A stretch of 64,000 nucleotides of DNA, taken from the NCBI GenBank assembly GCA_017744715.1, contig JAGIAT010000004.1, forward strand, positions 535,655-599,654. Direction: 5' to 3'. Positions within the stretch are counted from its first letter, which is position 1. Each line of letters opens with the position of its first letter. The notes under the pieces are model-generated. The model was not told where the DNA came from. It did not search any database and worked only from the letters and a program-made list of their open reading frames with translations. The stretch is from Niabella sp. (lineage in GTDB: Bacteria > Bacteroidota > Bacteroidia > Chitinophagales > Chitinophagaceae). Below are positions 32,265 through 41,023 of the stretch, piece after piece. A program made the translations under genes and the position numbers.

Positions 32265-33023
32265 CTAAACCGTTTCCTGCTTTACCGAATGTACGGCATC
32301 GCTGATCTCCTTAATCAATGCCGGGGCTTTTTCGATGGCATTGCCAACTACGATCACGTCTGCACCGGCCTTGCAATTCAGATAGGCTTTTTCCGGATCA
32401 GTAATACCGCCGCCTACGATCAGGGGCACCTCAATATTTTGAGATACGGCGCGGATCATCGATTCGGTGATGGGAATACGGGCACCGCTTCCGGCATCCA
32501 TGTAGATCAGCTTCATACCCAGCATTTCCCCGGCCATGGCTGTACAAACTGCAATATCATTTTTATCGGAGGGTACCGGCGCTGCATTGCTGATATAAGA
32601 AACGGTTGTAGGTGCTCCGCCGTCAACCACAATATACCCGGTAGGCATTATTTCCAGTCCGCTGCGCTTTACAAAGGGTGCAGAAACTACATGCTGTCCG
32701 ATCAGCAGCTCGGGATTTCTGCCGGAGATCAGTGAAAGATACAACAGCGCATCTGCAAACGGGCTTACCTGCGAAGGACTGCCCGGGAACAATACCACGG
32801 GGATGCGGGTGCGCGTTTTGATCTTTTCGATCACTTCATCCAGGTGTGCAGAAAGCATCAGGCTTCCGCCTACAAAAAAATAATCCACTCCGGCTGCTTC
32901 CGAAAGGTTTATCAGGCTGTGCAATGAAGCAGGCTCTACAGCATCCGGGTCCAGTAATACTGCAAAGGACTTTTGTGCCTTCAGCTTCTTTTCCAACAAG
33001 CCGCTATAAATATTCATCTTCAT
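32265..33023 (-). CDS. Geranylgeranylglyceryl/heptaprenylglyceryl phosphate synthase
   Basis: A TIM-barrel prenyltransferase of about 252 residues that joins sn-glycerol-1-phosphate to a polyprenyl diphosphate to make an ether-linked lipid precursor. Features are SFAVLLDPDAVEP, the DYFFVGGSL strand, PVVLFPGSPSQVSP, EIMPTGYIVVDGG and VPLIVGGGITDPEKA. The start is ambiguous: MKMNIYSGLLEKK (33023) or MNIYSGLLEKK (33017). The longer frame to 33179 translates a repeat word (cagtgactcagtggc) and is not credible. Bacteroidota homologues are known to exist outside archaea; the fate of the product here is unknown. No sn-glycerol-1-phosphate dehydrogenase is adjacent. Confidence 0.88.
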   Translation of the reverse strand: MKMNIYSGLLEKKLKAQKSFAVLLDPDAVEPASLHSLINLSEAAGVDYFFVGGSLMLSAHLDEVIEKIKTRTRIPVVLFPGSPSQVSPFADALLYLSLISGRNPELLIGQHVVSAPFVKRSGLEIMPTGYIVVDGGAPTTVSYISNAAPVPSDKNDIAVCTAMAGEMLGMKLIYMDAGSGARIPITESMIRAVSQNIEVPLIVGGGITDPEKAYLNCKAGADVIVVGNAIEKAPALIKEISDAVHSVKQETV

Positions 33024-33059
33024 CAGGAAGGGAGGTTTCCTGCAAAAATGCAAAAGTTT

Positions 33060-33100
33060 TTCCAAAAAAAGCCACTGAGTCACTGAAACGCTGAACAGAA
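33060..33100. repeat. Single ccactgagtcactgaa repeat copy
   Basis: The sequence aaaagccactgagtcactga, continuing into aacgctgaac, is a copy of the word family arrayed at 26136-26547. It lies just upstream of the GGGP synthase start. Confidence 0.55.
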
Positions 33101-33251
33101 AGGAACTATGAAGCCGCAAAGCATCCAATTTGAGGGAAAAATGGGAAAACATATGCTTAGGTAGCCAAATGCGAAGCATCTTTATGCATTTCTGACCGAT
33201 CCTGCATCTTAACCATACGAACGGCTAAAATGATTGCAAATTTTTAAACAT

Positions 33252-33929
33252 ATGACGAAACGATTCCTGATACTGATTGTACTGCCTTTTATTGCCGGCA
33301 CCACCTTCGGCCAGAAAAAAGACATCCGGCAGCTGGTGCAGGCCGTAGTTGAAAAAGCCGTGCCACCGGAGTTTACCTATTTTCATTTAGTAGATTCCAG
33401 CTTTATTTCCCGCTATTCAACCATCTATTATGATCCGCTGGAATTTAAGACCTTTTATAAAGAAAATCCGCGTTTTGACGCGGAAGCATTCAAGGCTGCA
33501 AATGATAATGCGAAGAAAATAAACTGGAACAAATTTAAAATCCCCAGGGCCCGGATCAACCCTTATGAAAAAATCCCGCATTATGAAGGCCAGTTTTGGA
33601 TAACTACCTTGTTACCATGGAGTACGCCCGACTCCGTTCTGGAGGAAAAACGACGCCATTACAACAGTCCAGGAGTCATTTTAAAGGTAAATGAACAATG
33701 GACGGAAGCCCAACAAAATGAAGCCATACAAAAAGAGCGGGAACGTTATGCCAGCAGCCTGAAACCGGAGGATAAAAAATACTTTGCCATTTCCACCCCC
33801 GTTTTTTCCAAAGACCGGCGCTATGCAATCATCGAGGTACAAACCGCCCTTGAGGGCTGGTGCCAGGTTTACAAAAAGGTGGGGCGCAAATGGGTTTACC
33901 AGGTAACCTTATCGCACCGGATGGCGTAG
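33252..33929 (+). CDS. Secreted hypothetical protein
   Basis: A 225-residue protein with a signal peptide (MTKRFLILIVLPFIAGTTFG). I placed the start six codons inside the longest frame for that reason. The mature part has a helical first half rich in Lys and Tyr and a C-terminal beta-rich half ending KYFAISTPVFSKDRRYAIIE and VGRKWVYQVTLS, which looks like a small NTF2- or beta-sheet-like repeat unit. I do not recognise a family. It stands alone between repeat spacers, so no context clue exists. Confidence 0.7.
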   Translation: MTKRFLILIVLPFIAGTTFGQKKDIRQLVQAVVEKAVPPEFTYFHLVDSSFISRYSTIYYDPLEFKTFYKENPRFDAEAFKAANDNAKKINWNKFKIPRARINPYEKIPHYEGQFWITTLLPWSTPDSVLEEKRRHYNSPGVILKVNEQWTEAQQNEAIQKERERYASSLKPEDKKYFAISTPVFSKDRRYAIIEVQTALEGWCQVYKKVGRKWVYQVTLSHRMA

Positions 33930-34124
33930 GGCGTTGAGCGTTGTTGAATGGTCAGTAGTGAATGAAAACCGAACCTAAAAACGGCTTTTAGTTATCAGCC
34001 TTTAATAGATTACATCCGGGACTATAGATTTGCCCACCCGCATCGAGTATAAAACGGATCTAACATTGAACTTTAAACCTGGAACCTTAAACCTGAAGCG
34101 GTTTTCAGCAATCAATAACAACGT
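33930..34124. repeat. Spacer with the third copy of the catcgagtat dispersed unit
   Basis: The stretch at about 34005-34105 shares gattacatccgggact, gatttgccc, catcgagtataaaac, ggatctaacattgaac and ccttaaacctgaagcgg with copies near 14485-14550 and 14657-14752. It is followed by the LOG gene end on the minus strand. Confidence 0.7.
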
Positions 34125-34688
34125 CTAGCGTTCAGCCTCAACCGGCATTTTTCCCAAATACGGTTCCAGTTCCCCCGGCTCTTTAATAACAATGATCTTT
34201 TCCCAGGGATCTTCATACAGGAACCCTTCATCATACATTTTACGGATATGCATCAGCAGGTGCGTATAATAATCATTCGTGTTCAGCACAAAGAGGGTCT
34301 TATCATGGATGGCCAGGTTGTTCCAGGTGATCATTTCGAAAAATTCATCCAGGGTTCCGTAGCCTCCGGGCAGGATAACGGCTGCATCGCAAAGCTCGTA
34401 CATCTTCCGCTTGCGGATATGCATATCCCCTACTATTTCCAGCTGGGTAAGCCCCTTATGCGACCGCTCCCGGTCGGCCAACAGCTGCGGGATCACCCCG
34501 ATGGCTGTTCCGCCGCCCGCCAGTACTGCGTTGGCAATCGTGCCCATTAATCCTACATTTCCACCACCGTAAACGAGCGTTAAACCGCGCGCCGCCATAA
34601 TGGCTCCCAATTCCGCCGTATGTGCTGTAAACAGTGGATCCCGGCCTTCTTTCGACCCGCAAAAAACCGCAAGCGATTTTATCCCCAT
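34125..34688 (-). CDS. LOG family protein (cytokinin-riboside phosphoribohydrolase type)
   Basis: A 187-residue Rossmann-fold protein with the LOG signature: SLAVFCGSKEG at the N-terminus, YGGGNVGLMG, RKRKMYELCDAAVILPGG and PGGYGTLDEFFE (about residues 110-121). Members release ribose 5-phosphate from nucleoside 5-monophosphates; the plant enzymes activate cytokinins and many bacterial ones act on AMP-like nucleotides. The PGGxGTxxE motif is complete, so it should be active. It is divergent from the symporter gene with a 90-base gap. Confidence 0.93.
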   Translation of the reverse strand: MGIKSLAVFCGSKEGRDPLFTAHTAELGAIMAARGLTLVYGGGNVGLMGTIANAVLAGGGTAIGVIPQLLADRERSHKGLTQLEIVGDMHIRKRKMYELCDAAVILPGGYGTLDEFFEMITWNNLAIHDKTLFVLNTNDYYTHLLMHIRKMYDEGFLYEDPWEKIIVIKEPGELEPYLGKMPVEAER

Positions 34689-34778
34689 GATTCCCTACTT
34701 TTACTGCAAAAGGAACTCAAATTTCCCTATCTTCAAAAATTATTTTACTTGACAACCATCGTTTAATACAAACATAAT

Positions 34779-36257
34779 ATGTCTGCAGGTTTTTTATTTT
34801 CGATTGTAATCGCCTACTTTATACTGCTGCTGGTGGTGGCCTGGAAAACCAGCAAAAACAGCAACAATGAATCGTTCTTTATCGGCAACCGGAACAGTAA
34901 CTGGATGCTGGTGGCCTTTGGCATGATCGGTACTTCATTAAGTGGCGTTACGTTTGTAAGTGTGCCCGGTGCCGTAGGTAAGGATGGGTTCGGCTATATG
35001 CAGGTGGTACTGGGTTATATGATCGGTTACCTGCTGATCGCCTATGTATTGCTGCCCTTATATTACCGCTTAAAACTGACCTCTATTTACGGGTATTTAA
35101 AAACCCGTATGGGCATGCTTTCTTATAAGACAGGCGCTTGGTTCTTTATCATTTCCCGCCTGGTAGGTGCCACGGCGCGGTTGTACCTGGTTGTACACAT
35201 CCTGCAGATTACCATTCTTGACAGCTTTGGCATTCCTTTCTGGGTATCTACACTCATCATTCTTGTAATGATCATCCTGTATACCTTTGAAGGCGGTGTA
35301 AAAACCATTGTATGGACGGATACCCTGCAAACCACCTGTATGCTGCTGGGCCTGATCATTTGTACCATTTATCTTTTAAACCATATGAACATGGGCGTGG
35401 GCGAAAGCCTGGAAGCCATGCGCAGCAGCGGGCTCTCACAAATATTTAAAACCGATCCATCAAAGAACGACTTCTTTATTAAACAGATCCTGGCCGGTGC
35501 CTTCATTACACTGAGCATGACGGGTATTGACCAGGAAATGATGCAGAAAAGTATCTCCGTTACCAACCTGAAAGATTCGCAAAAGAACATGGTATCCCTG
35601 GCCTTTATCATGGTAGTAGTGATCGGGTTATTCCTGTACCTGGGTGGACTGCTGCATCTTTTTGCGGGCCAGGAGCAACTGACGGCCAAGGGTGATGCCC
35701 TGTTTCCGGATGTAGCAGTAAACCATATGCCGCCCTATATTTCCGTTATTTTTATCGTGGCATTGATCTCGGCCCTCTTCCCCAGTGCTGATGGCGCCAT
35801 GACGGCGCTTACATCATCTTTTTGCATCGATATCGCCGGATTGCAGCGACGCACCGATATGAATGAATCGCAAAAAAAACGGTTCCGTCAGAAGGTGCAC
35901 CTGCTGGTGGCATTTACATTCCTGCTGTTGGTAATGATGTTTTACTGGATCAATGACAACAGCATGATCGGCATTATCCTGAAGCTGGCCGGGTATACCT
36001 ATGGCCCGCTGCTGGGGTTGTTTGCCTTTGGTATTTTTACCAAACGCCGCCCGCAGGACCGCCTGGTGCCCTATGTATGTTTTATTGCGCCCATTATCTG
36101 CTTTTTTATCGACCGGTACCAGCAGGTAATTTTCGGAGATTTCAAAATCGGACTGGAACTGATCATCATCAATGCGGCCTTAACGTTTACAGGATTGCTG
36201 ATCATTTCAAAACCCGTTTCAGATCTTTCACAACTGGAACAGGATTCCGTTCACTAA
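34779..36257 (+). CDS. Sodium:solute symporter family transporter
   Basis: A 492-residue integral membrane protein of the SSS (SLC5-like) family with about 13 hydrophobic segments. N-terminal SNNESFFIGNRNSNWMLVAFG and GTSLSGVTFVSVPG are characteristic of the Na+-site helix, and MTGIDQEMMQKSISV and FPSADGAMTALTSSF occur in the core helices. The substrate cannot be told from sequence. It leads a run of four same-strand genes with gaps of 13, 9 and 3 bases, so it should be co-transcribed with the O-methyltransferase, the LysM protein and hpt. Confidence 0.9.
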   Translation: MSAGFLFSIVIAYFILLLVVAWKTSKNSNNESFFIGNRNSNWMLVAFGMIGTSLSGVTFVSVPGAVGKDGFGYMQVVLGYMIGYLLIAYVLLPLYYRLKLTSIYGYLKTRMGMLSYKTGAWFFIISRLVGATARLYLVVHILQITILDSFGIPFWVSTLIILVMIILYTFEGGVKTIVWTDTLQTTCMLLGLIICTIYLLNHMNMGVGESLEAMRSSGLSQIFKTDPSKNDFFIKQILAGAFITLSMTGIDQEMMQKSISVTNLKDSQKNMVSLAFIMVVVIGLFLYLGGLLHLFAGQEQLTAKGDALFPDVAVNHMPPYISVIFIVALISALFPSADGAMTALTSSFCIDIAGLQRRTDMNESQKKRFRQKVHLLVAFTFLLLVMMFYWINDNSMIGIILKLAGYTYGPLLGLFAFGIFTKRRPQDRLVPYVCFIAPIICFFIDRYQQVIFGDFKIGLELIIINAALTFTGLLIISKPVSDLSQLEQDSVH

Positions 36258-36270
36258 TGCGTTACCGCAA

Positions 36271-36909
36271 ATGGAATTATTACCCATTGAATTAGAGCAA
36301 TTTGCAATTAACTTCTCTACTCCGCCCGATGCGTTGCGGCAGGAAGTGGAGCAATACACCCAACAGCATCATGCCGAACCGCATATGCTGAGCGGCCCGG
36401 TTCAGGGAAAGCTGCTGGAAATGATCAGTCATATGATCCGCCCCCGGCGCATCCTGGAAATCGGCACTTTTACCGGTTACAGCGCCCTGTGCCTTGCAGA
36501 AGGCCTAACAAACGATGGTGAGTTACATACCATTGAGTTTCGGGAAGAAACAGCAGCCATCGCCCACAATTTTTTTCAGAAATCAGCGTTATATCCAAGA
36601 ATAAAACTGCATGTGGGTAACGCGCTGAATATCATTCCTGCATTGAACGAAACCTGGGATTTGGTCTTTATAGACGCCGATAAACCGGGTTATATGGACT
36701 ATTTTAAGCTCGTTTTACCGGCAGTTAAAAAAAATGGTTTTATCTTAGCAGATAATATTTTTTTCCACGGGCAGGTTTTTACCGAAAATCCCAAGGGAAA
36801 AAGTGCAAAAGCCATCAAAGCGTTTAACGATTTTATTCAACATAGAGAAGACATTGACAAACTGGTTCTGACCATTAGAGACGGACTATATTTATTACGA
36901 AAATTGTAA
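36271..36909 (+). CDS. SAM-dependent O-methyltransferase (COMT-like family)
   Basis: A 212-residue class I methyltransferase. It shows the AEPHMLSGPVQGKLLEM approach segment, the SAM-binding ILEIGTFTGYSALCLAEGL, WDLVFIDADKPGYMDYF (motif with metal-binding Asp) and GFILADNIFFHG. This places it in the bivalent-metal-dependent catechol-type O-methyltransferase family 3. The acceptor is unknown; there is no adjacent biosynthetic gene. It is the second gene of the symporter-to-hpt run. Confidence 0.93.
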   Translation: MELLPIELEQFAINFSTPPDALRQEVEQYTQQHHAEPHMLSGPVQGKLLEMISHMIRPRRILEIGTFTGYSALCLAEGLTNDGELHTIEFREETAAIAHNFFQKSALYPRIKLHVGNALNIIPALNETWDLVFIDADKPGYMDYFKLVLPAVKKNGFILADNIFFHGQVFTENPKGKSAKAIKAFNDFIQHREDIDKLVLTIRDGLYLLRKL

Positions 36910-36918
36910 TTGTTATTG

Positions 36919-37893
36919 ATGATAAGGAAATTGTTTTTGGCAACCGCCCTCTTTATAACGATGACTGCTACCGCCCAACAATCGGAAAAAGTTGTGGCCT
37001 ATATTCAACAATACAGCGGCATTGCCATTAAGGAAATGCAACGGACCGGTGTTCCGGCAGCTATTAAGCTGGCCCAGGCCATACTGGAATCCAATGCAGG
37101 CGACGGAGACCTGGCACTGCGCTCAAACAATCATTTTGGCATCAAATGCAAAACCGGCTATACCGGTCCTTATGTATTGCATGATGATGACCGTCCGCAG
37201 GAGCGTTTTATAAAATACGAACAGCCGGAAGCTTCGTTCCAGGATCATTCTGATTTTTTAAAGGGGCGCGACCGGTATGCATTTCTTTTTCAGCTGGACC
37301 CTACCGACTATAAGGCATGGGCAAATGGGTTAAAGAAAGCAGGATATGCTACCAACCCCAAATACCCGCAACTCCTGATTGGCTTGATTGAGCGCTATAA
37401 CCTGGAAGAGTACACGTTGATTGCAATGGGCAAAAAAGAAATGCCGCAGGAGTTAAAAGCATCTTTTGCTGTAGCAAAAACGGAGGCAGCAGTAGTTCCC
37501 GCAAAAAAGATCAAACACTACCCGCAGGGCGATTTTGTGATCAACCAGACCAAAGTAATCTTTGTAAAGCAGGGCACTGCGTTTGATGCCATTGCTGCCC
37601 GCTACAATATTCCCCTGAACCGTCTTTTTTTGTACAACGATCTTGAGGAAAACCAGCTTCCCCAAAGCGATGCCCTGGTGTTTTTACAGCTGAAACGGAC
37701 CGAAAGTCCCAAAGCATATCATGAAGTAGCAGCCGGAGAAACGCTGTATGAAATAGCGCAGGAAGAAGGCGTTCGGCTGGAGTCGTTGCTGAAATACAAT
37801 AATCTCACGAAATTTGCTTCCCCGGCAATCGGGTCTAAGCTATATTTGCAGGATATGAGTGCCGGAAAAAATTCCGTTGCACAAAATCCTTAA
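36919..37893 (+). CDS. Glucosaminidase-domain protein with LysM repeats
   Basis: A secreted cell-wall hydrolase of 324 residues. I took the ATG starting MIRKLFLATALF as the start, with a signal peptide ending near TATAQ. The GH73-type N-acetylglucosaminidase domain covers about residues 30-170 (PAAIKLAQAILESNAGDGDL, SNNHFGIKCK, and the Glu in AQAILES is the expected catalytic acid). Two LysM domains follow at about 205-250 (KVIFVKQGTAFDAIAARYNI) and 275-320 (YHEVAAGETLYEIAQEEG), which bind peptidoglycan GlcNAc. It should act in daughter-cell separation or wall turnover. It is in the same run as hpt, three bases downstream. Confidence 0.92.
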   Translation: MIRKLFLATALFITMTATAQQSEKVVAYIQQYSGIAIKEMQRTGVPAAIKLAQAILESNAGDGDLALRSNNHFGIKCKTGYTGPYVLHDDDRPQERFIKYEQPEASFQDHSDFLKGRDRYAFLFQLDPTDYKAWANGLKKAGYATNPKYPQLLIGLIERYNLEEYTLIAMGKKEMPQELKASFAVAKTEAAVVPAKKIKHYPQGDFVINQTKVIFVKQGTAFDAIAARYNIPLNRLFLYNDLEENQLPQSDALVFLQLKRTESPKAYHEVAAGETLYEIAQEEGVRLESLLKYNNLTKFASPAIGSKLYLQDMSAGKNSVAQNP

Positions 37894-37896
37894 AAT

Positions 37897-38457
37897 ATGG
37901 CAGACATTACGGTACACGATAAACGCTTTTCGGTTTACCTGTCAGAGGCAGTATTGCAAAAAAGAATTAAGGAACTGGCAGCGGCTATTAACGCCGATTA
38001 TGCCGGGAAAAAAGTATACTTCCTGGCGATCCTGAACGGATCATTTATGTTTGCTGCCGATTTTTTCAAATACCTGACCATCGACAGTGAGATCTGCTTT
38101 ATTAAGCTTGCATCGTATAAAGGATTAAAATCTTCAGGCGCTGTTACCACGGCCATCGGGCTGGAGGAAGACCTTCACGGAAAGGATGTGGTGATCCTGG
38201 AAGACATCATCGACACCGGTAAAACGCTGCACTATTTTTTGCCGCAACTCCAGCATCAGCAACCCCGCTCGCTGAAGATTGTTGCCCTCCTGCATAAAGC
38301 AGAAATGACCACACATGAAGTACCCATCGATTATACGGGCTTTGTGATCCCCAACAAATTTGTAGTAGGCTATGGCCTGGATTATGACGGACTGGGCCGT
38401 AATTACAAGGATATTTACCAACTGGCGGAGGCGGCAACTGAAACACAGCAACGCTGA
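37897..38457 (+). CDS. hpt: Hypoxanthine phosphoribosyltransferase
   Basis: A 186-residue purine-salvage enzyme that makes IMP (and GMP) from hypoxanthine (and guanine) and PRPP. The PRPP-binding motif VVILEDIIDTGKT is at about residues 90-102, AILNGSFMFAADFFK and SEICFIKLASYKG match the family, and YGLDYDGLGRN near the C-terminus matches the purine-binding segment. It ends the symporter-to-hpt run. The start is secure: the ATG follows the previous stop by three bases. Confidence 0.95.
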   Translation: MADITVHDKRFSVYLSEAVLQKRIKELAAAINADYAGKKVYFLAILNGSFMFAADFFKYLTIDSEICFIKLASYKGLKSSGAVTTAIGLEEDLHGKDVVILEDIIDTGKTLHYFLPQLQHQQPRSLKIVALLHKAEMTTHEVPIDYTGFVIPNKFVVGYGLDYDGLGRNYKDIYQLAEAATETQQR

Positions 38458-38589
38458 GGTTTTGTTCTGCAGGCAGTGGCATATCAATGAAAAATAACAA
38501 TCCAGCATGGGTTGCATGCCCCGAATATTACGGCCAGGCAATATTCAATGTCTCCCCGCGCCCTCCTAAAATATCAAGCCCAAAGAAAA

Positions 38590-38645
38590 ACCAGGATGTT
38601 TGGATCCTCGTGTTTCTTTGGGCCTTCGTGACTTTGTGGCGGTAC
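38590..38645. repeat. ctttgggccttcgtgactttgtgg repeat copy
   Basis: The words cctcgtgtttctttgggcc and ttcgtgactttgtggc belong to the same family as the repeats at 1208-1860, here in the opposite orientation. It lies between the convergent hpt and M1 peptidase genes. Confidence 0.6.
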
Positions 38646-38650
38646 TGCCG

Positions 38651-41017
38651 TTATTTTTTCTGAGCCTGCTGCATGGGATTGGAGCCGGTGCTTTGTCCGC
38701 GTGCAGCGCCTGTTTTTTGGGCAAAGGCTTTAAAGCGTGTTGGGGCCGGCATTTGGTTCCATACATTATTGCTTTCATCGATATCGGCCGTTTCGCGGAA
38801 CGGGTCTAGCCGGATACCGGTCACTGCTTTATTTTTTACAAACACCTTACTGGCCGTGTTTTCATTATGCCTCCAGATCTGAGCCGGGATCCGGTCAATT
38901 TGCCGGGTACCGTCGCTGAAGGTCCATTCAATAATGACCGGCATTACCATTCCGCCTTTATTGGAAAAGTTCAGTTCATAAAAATACTTGCCGGCAAACT
39001 GCTGTTTGGCCTCCGCTGAAAGCGCTTCTACACCAGGCCCCTGTTCAACCGTGAATGTTTTTGTTGAATCATAGGGTTCCTGCCCCCGGGCGTACCGCCA
39101 GTAAAAATCACGCGCACCGGTATCTTCATCGGTATAAAAGGCAATTTTCCGGTCTTCCCGGTTGCGGATCTTTGAAATATCGTCAAACTCCGGCACCATT
39201 GGTGCATCTATTTTCTTCGTACTATTCTTTGCAGGCGGTATCATTCCGTTCACATCCGCGGTTGCCACTTTTACAGAGTCCAGCGAAATGTCTACCGGGC
39301 TGATCCCGTAGAACCAACCTCTCCAGAACCAATCCAGGTCTTCTCCGCTGGCATCTTCCATGGTACGGAAAAGATCCGCCGGTGTGGGATGCTTAAAGGC
39401 CCAGCGGCGGGCGTATTCTTTAAAGGCGAAATCAAAAAGGTTCCGCCCCATGATCGTTTCTCTTAAAATATTTAAGCCGGTAGCCGGTTTTGCATACGCA
39501 TTGGGGCCAAACTGCACAATATTTTCCGAGTTGGTCATAATGGGCTCCAGCTGGCTCTTGGGTAGTTTCATATAATCTACAATGGCCCAGGCTGGTCCGC
39601 GCTTGGAGGGAAACTTATTATCCCACAATTCTTCCGTAAGATATTGCACAAAGGTATTCAGCCCCTCATCCATCCAGGTCCATTGCCGCTCATCGCTGTT
39701 TACAATCATCGGGAAGAAATTATGCCCAACCTCATGGATCACCACGCCCAGCATACCGTTTTTGGTGGCTTCGCTGTAAGTGCCGTCCTTTTCAGTGCGG
39801 CCATAGTTAAAACAGATCATGGGGTACTCCATTCCATTGGCGGCTTCCACGCTTTGTGCAACCGGGTAAGGGTACGGGATCGTAAATGCGGAATAGGTTT
39901 TAATGGTATGCGCCACCGCCCTGGTTGAAAATTTCCGGTACAGTCCATAGGCTTCCTTTCCGTAAAAGCTCATGCACATTATTTTTTTACCGTTGACCAG
40001 CTGCGGCATGCCGTCCCAGATATATTTCCGGGAAGAGGTCCAGGCAAAGTCGCGCACATTATCGGCTTTGAAATGCCAGGTTTTTGTTTTGGTGCTCTTA
40101 TTTTTTTCTGCTGCCGTTGCTTCCTCCAGGGTAACGATCTCCACCGGTTCTTTGGCATTGGTTGCTTTCTGATACCGTGCCAGTTGTGCCGGGGTCAATA
40201 CCTGGGCATAGTTCTGACATTCACCGGTGCTTCCAACAATATGGTCCGCCGGCACCGTCATCTGCACATCAAAATTACCGAAGGTGAGCGCAAACTCTCC
40301 CCGGCCGGTAAACTGGTGGTTCTGCCATCCCTGGAAATCGCTGTACACGCATACCCGGGGATACCATTGTGTAATGGTATAAAGACTGTTCCCGTCTTCT
40401 GGAAAGTACTCATATCCGCCCCGGCCTCCCAGTGTAACGCGGTCGGGGATCTTATAGGACCAGTCGATCTTAAACCGGAAACGCTGACCGGGCTTCAAAG
40501 GTGTAAGCAAATCTACCCGCATCATCGTCTTGTTAATGGTATACGGAAGTGCTTTACCACTCATATCGGTAATGGACCGGATCTTGTGGCCAAAGCCATT
40601 ATCCGGCCCGTTTTGATCTTCCATTTTTGCCAGGGTGCGGTCCGTCATCATTGCGGGCATCACATTCTGATCCTGGTAATTGGCATTGTCTTTATTGCTG
40701 TGCTCGTTCTCGTCCAGCTGCAGCCATATATAGGTAAGCACATCCGGAGCATTATTAAAATAATCCAGGGTTTCGCTGCCGGTAAGTTTTTGGCCGTTCT
40801 CATCCAGGGTACACCGGATCAGATAATCGCAGCGTTGCTGCCAGTATTTGGGGCCCGGCGCTCCGCTGGCCGTCCGGTATTCGTTGGGGGTGGGAAGAAT
40901 CGTTCCCAGCTGCTCAAATTTATTTCCATGATTGCTGGTAGGGTTGTTTTGAATATCCTGGGCATAACCCGTAATGATCAGCAAACAAGCTACCACAAGT
41001 AAAAATTGTTTCATCAA
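38651..41017 (-). CDS. M1 family zinc metallopeptidase
   Basis: A 788-residue secreted aminopeptidase-type enzyme with a signal peptide ending near TGYAQ (residue 20). The zinc motif HEVGH is at residues 428-432 and the third ligand Glu451 lies in TWMDEGLNTF, at the normal spacing. The upstream ANGMEYPMI segment (about 393-401) corresponds to the GAMEN-like exopeptidase motif. The C-terminal part after residue 650 is an Ig-like or beta-sandwich domain. Six bases separate it from the preceding HupE/UreJ gene, so they share a transcript; the same three-gene neighbourhood with DUF6702 is familiar in Bacteroidota. Confidence 0.92.
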   Translation of the reverse strand: MMKQFLLVVACLLIITGYAQDIQNNPTSNHGNKFEQLGTILPTPNEYRTASGAPGPKYWQQRCDYLIRCTLDENGQKLTGSETLDYFNNAPDVLTYIWLQLDENEHSNKDNANYQDQNVMPAMMTDRTLAKMEDQNGPDNGFGHKIRSITDMSGKALPYTINKTMMRVDLLTPLKPGQRFRFKIDWSYKIPDRVTLGGRGGYEYFPEDGNSLYTITQWYPRVCVYSDFQGWQNHQFTGRGEFALTFGNFDVQMTVPADHIVGSTGECQNYAQVLTPAQLARYQKATNAKEPVEIVTLEEATAAEKNKSTKTKTWHFKADNVRDFAWTSSRKYIWDGMPQLVNGKKIMCMSFYGKEAYGLYRKFSTRAVAHTIKTYSAFTIPYPYPVAQSVEAANGMEYPMICFNYGRTEKDGTYSEATKNGMLGVVIHEVGHNFFPMIVNSDERQWTWMDEGLNTFVQYLTEELWDNKFPSKRGPAWAIVDYMKLPKSQLEPIMTNSENIVQFGPNAYAKPATGLNILRETIMGRNLFDFAFKEYARRWAFKHPTPADLFRTMEDASGEDLDWFWRGWFYGISPVDISLDSVKVATADVNGMIPPAKNSTKKIDAPMVPEFDDISKIRNREDRKIAFYTDEDTGARDFYWRYARGQEPYDSTKTFTVEQGPGVEALSAEAKQQFAGKYFYELNFSNKGGMVMPVIIEWTFSDGTRQIDRIPAQIWRHNENTASKVFVKNKAVTGIRLDPFRETADIDESNNVWNQMPAPTRFKAFAQKTGAARGQSTGSNPMQQAQKK

Positions 41018-41023
41018 TGTGCT

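Noticed and set aside
33024..33179. 52-residue extension of the GGGP synthase
   Set aside because: It translates a repeat word and has no counterpart in the enzyme family.
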